In this document: positions 1 through 4,409 of the stretch, piece after piece | How the letters are laid out: each line of letters starts with the position of its first letter | How positions within the stretch are numbered: position 1 is the first letter of the stretch | From: Chloroflexota bacterium | GTDB taxonomy: Bacteria; Chloroflexota; Anaerolineae; Anaerolineales; Villigracilaceae | NCBI GenBank assembly: GCA_021823555.1 | Contig: JAKANW010000288.1 | Span: 1-5,086, forward strand | Direction of reading: 5' to 3' | Length of the DNA: 5,086 nt | Position numbers and translations under genes: made by a program | Notes under the pieces: generated by a model | What the model saw: only the letters and a program-made list of their open reading frames with translations | Databases searched by the model: none | Told to the model about the DNA's origin: nothing

Positions 1-276
1 GAACGGGAGAAACAGGAACGCAAAGGCAAAGCGCTTCTCGACCGGACCTGTGAAATGCTGCGGCGGGGCGGGATCATTGCCATCCCAACCCTGGCCCGCG
101 GCGATGCGGCTACCGAGATTCTCGAATACGCCAACGCCAACCAGGTTGACCTGATTTTGGCCGGTTCGCGCGGTTTGAGCCAGTTCAGAAGCTGGTGGGT
201 GGGAAGTGTCTCGCGCAAACTCGTCCACTACTCGAATTGTTCGGTCTTGGTCGTGAAGGGACCGAGAAAGGAATGA
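1..276 (+). CDS. Universal stress protein (UspA family), C-terminal part
   Basis: The reading frame is open from the first base, so the true start lies upstream; 91 residues are visible. Their C-terminal half is a clear UspA-fold ATP-binding region. The segment GDAATEILEYANANQVDLIL is the usual helix and strand before the nucleotide loop. The motif G-2x-G-9x-G-S follows exactly: Gly55, Gly58, Gly68 and Ser69 of the visible part, within GSRGLSQF...WVGSVSRKL. It ends in the typical strand CSVLVVK. Usp proteins of this ATP-binding type are cytosolic and act in stress survival and signalling; the exact target cannot be told. A full single-domain Usp is about 140-160 residues, so roughly a third or more is missing. 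The stop codon lies 4 bp before the next gene, and this gene's last codons carry that gene's ribosome binding site, so the two are co-transcribed. The family call is firm; the specific role is not. Confidence 0.92.
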   Translation, partial: EREKQERKGKALLDRTCEMLRRGGIIAIPTLARGDAATEILEYANANQVDLILAGSRGLSQFRSWWVGSVSRKLVHYSNCSVLVVKGPRKE

Positions 277-280
277 GCCT

Positions 281-556
281 ATGGAAGTAGAAATTGGCAG
301 AGTCAAACATTACTACACCCACATCAATGTGGCTGTCCTGACGCTCACTGACAGCCTGAAACTCGGCGACATGATCCACATCCTTGGCCATATTACCGAC
401 TTAACCCAGCGCGTCTCCTCCATGGAAATCGAGCATCACAGTGTAGTCTGGGTCAGGCCGGGCGATGATGTGGCGATCAAGGTCATCGAACCCGTACGCG
501 AGCACGACATCGTGTACCGAGTCGTCGAGGAAATCCCGGAACCACACCTGACCTGA
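281..556 (+). CDS. Stand-alone EF-Tu domain 2-like protein
   Basis: This 91-residue protein resembles the beta-barrel domain 2 of translation factors (EF-Tu/IF2 superfamily). It has the strand pattern IGRVKHYYTHINVAVLTLTD, then LKLGDMIHILG, then a segment around VSSMEIEHHSV, and PGDDVAIKV. The 'GD-I-I-G' turn, the 'SMEIEH' strand and the 'PGDDV-IKV' loop correspond to the domain 2 pattern that follows the GTPase domain in EF-Tu. No P-loop or other GTPase motif is present, so it is not an elongation factor. Small proteins of this kind are usually annotated 'translation elongation factor-like' and have no established function. The ATG at 281 is supported by AAAGGA at 267-272, 8 nt upstream and overlapping the end of the UspA gene, which implies translational coupling. 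A terminator follows at 617-663, making this the last gene of its operon. Family call good; function unknown. Confidence 0.85.
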   Translation: MEVEIGRVKHYYTHINVAVLTLTDSLKLGDMIHILGHITDLTQRVSSMEIEHHSVVWVRPGDDVAIKVIEPVREHDIVYRVVEEIPEPHLT

Positions 557-616
557 GCATCCCTGAACATAATCTTTTGACCGAGGGGCGCTTTTGATTC
601 CTGCCCTCCATGCCAA

Positions 617-663
617 ATAAAATGACGGAACCCGGCCCGTTCGAACCAGGTTCCGTCATTTAT
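617..663. terminator. Probable bidirectional intrinsic terminator
   Basis: A perfect 13-bp inverted repeat, AAATGACGGAACC (620-632) and GGTTCCGTCATTT (649-661), encloses a 16-nt loop; two more pairs form beyond a one-base bulge. It lies between the convergent EF-Tu-like gene (stop 556) and the HD-GYP-like gene (stop 686 on the minus strand). Read on the minus strand, the stem ends in TTTTATTT, a good U-rich tract. On the plus strand it ends in the weaker ATTTATAG. It therefore probably terminates the minus-strand gene well and the plus-strand operon moderately. The remaining bases 557-616 show nothing recognisable. Confidence 0.8.
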
Positions 664-685
664 AGTATGGCAGATGCAGGGATTC

Positions 686-2713
686 TCAGTTTGCGAACTT
701 CTCCACTACTTTGTTGAAAGCATTCACCACAACCGGATCAAAATATTCCCCGCTATGGTGTTGGATTTCGCTCAATGCTTCCTGTGGGAGGCGTGGCGCG
801 CGATAGGCGCGCTTATCGAGCATGCTGGTATAGGCATCTGTCACAGCCAGCACCTTTGCACCGATGGGGATTTGGTTGCCCTTCAGCCGGTCTGGATATC
901 CACTGCCATCATAGTGCTCATGGAAGTTGCGGATGATCTTCGCTATGCCGTGCAGTTGTGGAACAGCCTCGAGCATCTTCTCACCGGTTTGCGGGCTGAG
1001 GCGTACCAGCTCCCATTCATTTTCATTCAGTGGGCCGGACTTTTGCAAAACGCTCTCAGGAATATCCTTCTTTCCGATGTCATGCAGGAGAGCCGCCCAA
1101 TGAATGCTCCTGACTTCATCTTCCGGTACTTTCAAGGCTCGGGCAGTTTCCTCGGCCAGTTTTGCGGACCTCATGCTTGAATCCGGTATAGTGACTTCAC
1201 GCGCATCCTCGATGTTTGCCAGCGCAAGCGCCAGGCCCAGGTATCCCTTCTCAATCTGATCGTACATCCATGCGTTTTGAAGCGTCAGGGCGGCTGAATT
1301 GGCGAATAGCGAGAGAATGTTGCGTTCGCTGCGTGTAAACAACCGCACGTGCTTATAGAAACCGATCACAGCTCCCATGGTCTGGCCTTCATACATAAGC
1401 GGGAAGATGCGGGTTGAGCGGGCCTTTTTCTCGATCAGGTGTTTTTGCAGGGAGGTTGGCAGGACGGATTTGCGGATATCCGGGAACAGGACCGGCGTCT
1501 GGCTGTGACGCAGGATGGATTCAATGGACGCGCCCTCCGTGTCAATGATCCTGTTGATCGTGTCTGTATTCAACCCGCTGATCCAGGGGCAACTGATCGT
1601 ATTGTCAGGGTTGCGCAGGACGATGAAAGCCATGTCGGTTTCGAGCACATCGGTCGCGCTCTCGCCGATTGCCTTGACGGCTTCATCAAAGAGCATCATT
1701 CGGTTCAGTTTGCGGGCGTTGTTCTGGAAGGATTGGATCAGGTCGCTCAGCGTGCGATTATCCTGACGGACCCAAATATCGTTCACGACGCGCGTGATAT
1801 GCCTGGCGGTCCATTCGAGCAGGGCAACTGTTTCCTGATCCCAATCCATGTCTGTGACGGAGGCGACGTGAACACATCCGATGTGGTTTGAGTCAATGAT
1901 CATCGGCGCGGTCACGAATGAGCGGATCCCCGCGCCTGTCAAAACATCGGCCAGATCCTTGGAGTCGCGGCTGGCGCGGTCTATGTTTGTGACGACAACG
2001 GTGCGTTGTGTAAGCTCCGGTGAAATTCTATACCGGTTGACGAACTCCAGTTCGATTTCAGCCGAATATCCGCGTGTGACGGGAATCTCATCCAGGCGGA
2101 TCGCGCCGTACTCGAGGCCGAGTTCTTTCAAAACGTGATCCAGTGAGTGTTCGAGCATATCCATGATGTCGGGAGTGTATTTCTCGATCCCTTTCGTCTC
2201 GAAATTTTGCAGAGTACTCGCAGTCAGATCGGCGACCTCGCAAGCGAAAACGCGGTCGGCCAGACTCCAGTCACGCTCCTTTTTGAGTTGGTTGAACTGA
2301 AGGACGCCGCTCAGCGCCCCGCGGATGTAAATGGGGACGTGCAGGCTGGCCCCTATTTCCTGGCGCAAAAACTCCTGCGCCAGCTTGCCGGCTTTGACTT
2401 TGCGGGAAGAATCGAGAACCACCATATACAGGCTGTTTTGTAAAGCGTTGATGTAATCTTTTATCTGCTGGGTACGGATATGTTTTGACTTAATGGGAGT
2501 CTTTCGTCCCACCTTGTGCGATGCGATACTGGCCAGGAGTTCTCCATTTTGGGAGAAATGCCAGAACGTAACTTCCTCGATGCCCAGGGTTTTCGCACTC
2601 ACCTGGCCAATTTTGCGGAGGGCTGTTTCAAGGTCTCCCGCCGCGGCCAAGGCTGGGTCGCGCGAGAGCTTCTCGATTGCGTCCAGCCTGTTATCTGAGA
2701 CTTTTGTAGACAT
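686..2713 (-). CDS. Multi-GAF protein with degenerate HD-GYP domain
   Basis: This 675-residue protein has no membrane segment and is probably cytosolic. Three GAF-like sensor regions lie at roughly residues 27-170, 182-312 and 340-485. Each has the family's 'VP/APMI...G.V-...' strand (for example SLHVPIYIRGALSGVLQF and FPLMYEGQTMGAVIGF) and a closing helix. Residues about 490-675 form an HD-GYP-like domain with AALLHDIGKKDIP (His544, Asp545), DGSGYP (Gly605-Pro607), IPIGAKVLAVTD (Asp626) and SGEYFDP. HD-GYP enzymes hydrolyse cyclic di-GMP with two or three metals. Here the first helix histidine is missing (Ser512 or Asp511), the 'HP' histidine is Ser573 (LSPQTG), and the first of the paired histidines is Phe597 (FHEHYDG). 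Catalysis is therefore doubtful; the protein may be a regulatory relic or use fewer metals. The ATG at 2713 has AAGAGGTG (2718-2725) as its ribosome binding site. The gene is monocistronic: terminator at 617-663, promoter candidate at 2998-3027. The domain call is firm; phosphodiesterase activity is not claimed. Confidence 0.9.
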   Translation of the reverse strand: MSTKVSDNRLDAIEKLSRDPALAAAGDLETALRKIGQVSAKTLGIEEVTFWHFSQNGELLASIASHKVGRKTPIKSKHIRTQQIKDYINALQNSLYMVVLDSSRKVKAGKLAQEFLRQEIGASLHVPIYIRGALSGVLQFNQLKKERDWSLADRVFACEVADLTASTLQNFETKGIEKYTPDIMDMLEHSLDHVLKELGLEYGAIRLDEIPVTRGYSAEIELEFVNRYRISPELTQRTVVVTNIDRASRDSKDLADVLTGAGIRSFVTAPMIIDSNHIGCVHVASVTDMDWDQETVALLEWTARHITRVVNDIWVRQDNRTLSDLIQSFQNNARKLNRMMLFDEAVKAIGESATDVLETDMAFIVLRNPDNTISCPWISGLNTDTINRIIDTEGASIESILRHSQTPVLFPDIRKSVLPTSLQKHLIEKKARSTRIFPLMYEGQTMGAVIGFYKHVRLFTRSERNILSLFANSAALTLQNAWMYDQIEKGYLGLALALANIEDAREVTIPDSSMRSAKLAEETARALKVPEDEVRSIHWAALLHDIGKKDIPESVLQKSGPLNENEWELVRLSPQTGEKMLEAVPQLHGIAKIIRNFHEHYDGSGYPDRLKGNQIPIGAKVLAVTDAYTSMLDKRAYRAPRLPQEALSEIQHHSGEYFDPVVVNAFNKVVEKFAN

Positions 2714-2717
2714 ATTT

Positions 2718-2726
2718 CACCTCTTT
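2718..2726 (-). promoter_or_regulatory. Ribosome binding site of the GAF/HD-GYP gene
   Basis: On the minus strand AAAGAGGTG lies 4 nt before the ATG at 2713. The match to the 16S anti-SD and the short but acceptable spacing fix this ATG as the start. No in-frame alternative further upstream has comparable support. Confidence 0.75.
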
Positions 2727-2770
2727 CAACATTAAGAGAGAACACTTAACAAGGCAGTTGTTAATCACTG

Positions 2771-2808
2771 GAAAAGCAAAACCACCTCCTTTCACTCAGA
2801 AAAGGGTG
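2771..2808 (-). promoter_or_regulatory. Leader hairpin with strong SD-like arm and U-rich tail
   Basis: On the minus strand CACCCTTT (2808-2801) can pair with AAAGGAGGTG (2792-2783) around an 8-nt loop TCTGAGTG, leaving a two-base GA bulge. The downstream arm is a near-perfect Shine-Dalgarno sequence located about 70 nt before the HD-GYP-like ATG, too far to serve it. The arm is followed by GTTTTGCTTTT. The element could be a weak terminator or attenuator. It could also be the ribosome site of a four-codon leader peptide (TTG CTT TTC CAG, then TGA). The pairing is seen in the sequence; its function is inference. Confidence 0.35.
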
Positions 2809-2831
2809 TGATGAACGATTAATAGGCTAAA

Positions 2832-2865
2832 GCCATCCTGGCAGCACAGCGGCGGCTCAGATGGC
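2832..2865 (-). other. Stem-loop in the leader of the GAF/HD-GYP gene
   Basis: On the minus strand GCCAT (2865-2861) pairs with ATGGC (2836-2832). The stem continues inward with CTG/CAG and AGC/GCT, interrupted by small bulges, around a loop of about 9 nt. That gives 11 base pairs in total. It lies inside the predicted leader. I could not match it to any riboswitch consensus I know, including the cyclic di-GMP types. It may be a regulatory or merely stabilising structure. Confidence 0.35.
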
Positions 2866-2997
2866 GATTGCGGAGTCTCAGCATATGTTGTTTGGCTGGG
2901 GCCGATTGATGGATGGAGGTTGCGTGATGGAAAAACGGGATGTCTTCGTCAGTACATCAACGGAATTGAATTACTGAGGACGTGCAAATCTGATGAA

Positions 2998-3027
2998 ATT
3001 ATTGCACAAATGGGCCGTGCGAGTCAA
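2998..3027 (-). promoter_or_regulatory. Sigma70-type promoter candidate for the GAF/HD-GYP gene
   Basis: On the minus strand TTGACT (3027-3022) and AATAAT (3003-2998) are separated by 18 bp. Each hexamer matches the consensus at five of six bases. Transcription would begin near 2990 and give a leader of about 275 nt. The site is in the gap after the nuclease-like gene, pointing at the HD-GYP-like gene. No other pair in the gap that I checked looked as good. Confidence 0.5.
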
Positions 3028-3105
3028 GCGGCTGACGGTCAAATTTGCCCAACAAACCTGCGGGACGTTCTTTCTTGACTCAATTGAAACACACCCATAA
3101 GAATT

Positions 3106-3663
3106 TCACGGCAGGGTCTGGTAAATTGCCATCCAGTTGGCGGCAATTTGATATTGCGCCTCCTGCAAGGACATTTTCCCGCTGCAAACCTGGGCGTGCA
3201 GGTAGTTTTCGACCTTGTCCTTTTCGTGGAAGCCGGGACGCGGGTCGGCGGGTTCGGGCCACAGATTGGCGATGTCATTCGAGCCGCCAAGTTCGAGGGA
3301 GATCAAATGATCCACTTCATATTGCCCGGTGGCGTGCGATGTGATGCCATACTCCGCATAGACCTGATCCTTCTCTGAGGACGGCACATTGCGCACCTGC
3401 GATGAATAACCGGGCGTGCAGATTTTTGCAACGGTCGCATCGCTAAAAACCGCGCCGGGAGTACACCCCGGGTCGGGCAATGCGTTGGTTGAGACGCACC
3501 CGGAAGTCTTTGTGCGCAGGCCGAGCGTTGGCGTCGAGCCGTTCGTGGGGGGGTGGGGCGTGGGCGGGGTGCTGGTTTGATTCCTGGACTGGATCATGTA
3601 ATAAATTGCCAGGATCAAAACGACGATAAGTGTCAATATGGATGTGCTTTTTCGCTTTTGCAT
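3106..3663 (-). CDS. Membrane-anchored or secreted HNH-type nuclease-like protein
   Basis: The protein has 185 residues. Residues 2-5 are basic (QKRK), and residues 8-24 are a hydrophobic helix (LIVVLILAIYYMI). A Pro/Thr-rich linker follows (30-46), then an extracytoplasmic domain. No lipobox or clean signal peptidase site is visible, so membrane anchoring is more likely than release. The domain has YEVDHLISLELGGSNDIANL (Asp118-His119, Asn129, Asn133), WPEP, then FHEKDKVENYLH (His146, Lys148). This is the beta-beta-metal 'DH...N...H-K' arrangement of HNH nucleases. Four cysteines (56, 67, 82, 160) could form two disulfides, fitting an oxidising compartment. The recurrent 'CTPG...ICTPGYSSQVRNVP' block upstream of the DH motif is seen in similar secreted bacterial proteins. 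Nuclease activity is inferred from the motif only. The start is fixed by AAAGGA (3671-3676), 7 nt before the ATG and inside the end of the upstream gene, so translation is coupled. It is the last gene of the three-gene operon. Confidence 0.8.
   Translation of the reverse strand: MQKRKSTSILTLIVVLILAIYYMIQSRNQTSTPPTPHPPTNGSTPTLGLRTKTSGCVSTNALPDPGCTPGAVFSDATVAKICTPGYSSQVRNVPSSEKDQVYAEYGITSHATGQYEVDHLISLELGGSNDIANLWPEPADPRPGFHEKDKVENYLHAQVCSGKMSLQEAQYQIAANWMAIYQTLP
3547..3569 (+). repeat. G-quadruplex-forming motif in the linker codons
   Basis: Four G runs of 7, 4, 3 and 4 bases are separated by loops of T, CGT and C. This meets the usual G3+N1-7 rule for a quadruplex. The run is on the plus strand, the template of the nuclease-like gene; the message itself is C-rich there. 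It encodes the Thr/Pro linker at residues 32-40. It may simply follow from the Pro/Thr codons used. Confidence 0.6.
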
Positions 3664-3667
3664 ATCG

Positions 3668-4003
3668 TTATCCTTTGATCAATTGGGCGGAATGGTCTTG
3701 AAAGATTTTCTCCGCCGCCGGGCTGTATTCCTGGACCACTTTCATGACGACCAGGATGTTTCCCTGCGCGACCGCATCCTGACATTGTTTTGCCCCATCT
3801 TCCGAGATTCCCAGCCCGATTAGCGCCTCGCCGACTCCCTCTGGGCCGATCCCGTTTAATGGGCCTGCGTTCTGCCCGTAGGCCGTCCTCCGTTTTAGAT
3901 CGCCCATCACAACGGATACATCTTCCAGGTCGAAGTCCGCTTCCGATAGATTATTCAATAGCGTTTCCACGCTGAAAGGATCGTTGATGATTGCGAGGAT
4001 CAT
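3668..4003 (-). CDS. YflT/DUF1269-like small stress-type protein
   Basis: The protein has 111 residues, is soluble, and has no signal or membrane helix. It opens with a strand and helix, MILAIINDPFSVETLLNNL, then a second strand around DLEDVSVVMGD. A Gly-rich middle follows (AGPLNGIGPEGVGEALIGLG), then GISEDGAKQCQDAVAQGNIL and the strand VVMKV. This order (ferredoxin-like strands, a Gly-rich helix, 'Lg-GI-ed-A--y--a-a-G-ilv-v') matches general stress protein YflT and DUF1269-like domains. Those domains are found in stress-induced proteins and have no known reaction. The Gly-rich part is short compared with longer relatives. The ATG at 4003 lies 8 nt after the stop of the DUF6295-like gene and has no good Shine-Dalgarno sequence, so it probably depends on read-through of ribosomes from that gene. 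The family call is by pattern only and moderately sure. Confidence 0.65.
   Translation of the reverse strand: MILAIINDPFSVETLLNNLSEADFDLEDVSVVMGDLKRRTAYGQNAGPLNGIGPEGVGEALIGLGISEDGAKQCQDAVAQGNILVVMKVVQEYSPAAEKIFQDHSAQLIKG
3671..3676 (-). promoter_or_regulatory. Coupled ribosome binding site of the nuclease-like gene
   Basis: AAAGGA on the minus strand is formed by the last two sense codons (Lys-Gly) of the upstream YflT-like gene, whose TAA follows directly. The spacing to the ATG at 3663 is 7 nt. Ribosomes ending the upstream gene would sit on this site, so expression of the two genes is probably tied together. Confidence 0.7.
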
Positions 4004-4011
4004 GGCGTCAA

Positions 4012-4287
4012 CTAACTGCTCTTTGATAAATGACCGCCTGCCTCGGCCTGATCCAGCACGGATAGGATGGTCCGCACCAGTTCGCGGGCGGCAGATTCGC
4101 TCAATTCCACGGCTACGCGTTCCGAAAGTCCGAGTGATTCGTTCACGAAGTCAATGTTCAGGGCGTGTTCGTACGGGGCGTCGAACGGGTGATCGTAGGA
4201 AACATTGGCCTGTTGGACCGGAAACCACCCGCTGCTGCCTTTGGCGCTGCCTTCCACTTTTGCTTTTTGAACGATCATGGTGCACAT
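4012..4287 (-). CDS. DUF6295-like protein
   Basis: The protein has 91 residues and no signal peptide. It starts MCTMIVQKAKVEGSAKGSSG and continues GWFPVQQANVSYDHPFDAPYEHALNIDFVN, then ERVAVELSESAARELVRTIL. From memory this is the pattern of DUF6295: an 'MCT-IVQ' start, 'VEGS-KG--GWF', 'YDHP--AP-EHALNIDF' and 'RVAVELS---AR-L'. These are small proteins of unknown function. The conserved His and Asp residues in 'YDHP', 'EHALNIDF' could bind a metal, but that is a guess. The ATG at 4287 fits the conserved family start and has AAAGG (4296-4300), 8 nt upstream. It is the first gene of the operon with the YflT-like and nuclease-like genes. A REP-like double hairpin lies just upstream, and I see no clear promoter in the 122-bp gap, so transcription may come from the hydrolase gene or from an unrecognised promoter. 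Confidence 0.65.
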   Translation of the reverse strand: MCTMIVQKAKVEGSAKGSSGWFPVQQANVSYDHPFDAPYEHALNIDFVNESLGLSERVAVELSESAARELVRTILSVLDQAEAGGHLSKSS

Positions 4288-4304
4288 AGTGTCTGCCTTT
4301 CATT

Positions 4305-4396
4305 GTGTCACCCTGAGGAGCGTTTTGTGCGACGAAGGGTCTCCTCTGCTTTGCACCATTGGAGATGCTTCGCCGCAAAGCGGCTCAGCATGACAC
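4305..4396. repeat. REP/BIME-like double palindromic element, 92 bp
   Basis: The outer arms GTGTCACCCTGAG (4305-4317) and CTCAGCATGACAC (4384-4396) are imperfect inverted repeats. So are the inner arms CGAAGGGTCTCC (4333-4344) and GGAGATGCTTCG (4361-4372). Each half also folds on itself. The left half pairs ACCCT (4310-4314) with AGGGT (4336-4340). The right half pairs ATGCT (4365-4369) with AGCAT (4387-4391) and CCGC (4373-4376) with GCGG (4380-4383) around AAA. The wording GTCATGCTGAG...GAAGCATCTC is, from memory, that of intergenic repeats scattered in several environmental bacterial phyla. No transposase gene is in the window. It fills most of the gap between the hydrolase stop and the DUF6295-like gene and could affect RNA stability or termination there. 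Confidence 0.75.
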
Positions 4397-4409
4397 GGCG
4401 TGAGATTGT

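Larger units (their letters stand above)
2714..3105. other. Intergenic region of 392 bp, no convincing gene
   Basis: This gap separates the nuclease-like gene (upstream) from the GAF/HD-GYP gene (downstream), both on the minus strand. It holds the promoter candidate, the two leader hairpins and the ribosome binding site listed separately. It also holds a small dyad GTGCAA (2982-2987)/TTGCAC (3002-3007) that overlaps the -10 region, so it could be an operator or may be chance. No long open frame exists on either strand. A 16-codon plus-strand frame at 2927-2977 has a good ribosome site but is too short to call. I see no clear terminator for the nuclease operon directly after its stop. Confidence 0.6.

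Noticed and set aside
635..651. GTTCGAACC, resembling a tRNA T-loop
   Set aside because: The flanking bases do not form a clean five-pair T stem and no acceptor, D or anticodon arm is present. It is the loop of the terminator hairpin.
674..1180. 168-codon open frame on the plus strand
   Set aside because: It is antisense to the HD-GYP-like domain, whose protein is clearly conserved. The frame's own protein has no recognisable motif and no ribosome site was seen, so it is a shadow.
1439..1891. 150-codon open frame on the plus strand
   Set aside because: It lies wholly opposite the second and third GAF regions of the minus-strand gene and its translation shows no family pattern.
2821..2880. 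Possible cyclic di-GMP riboswitch ahead of the HD-GYP-like gene
   Set aside because: The genomic context made it attractive, but the conserved GEMM-type elements (such as GCAAAG with the paired tetraloop and receptor) are not present on the minus strand.
2819..2884. 21-codon minus-strand frame in the leader, Arg-rich
   Set aside because: There is no ribosome site before its ATG, and the Arg-rich make-up looks like chance translation of the GC-rich stem-loop it overlaps.
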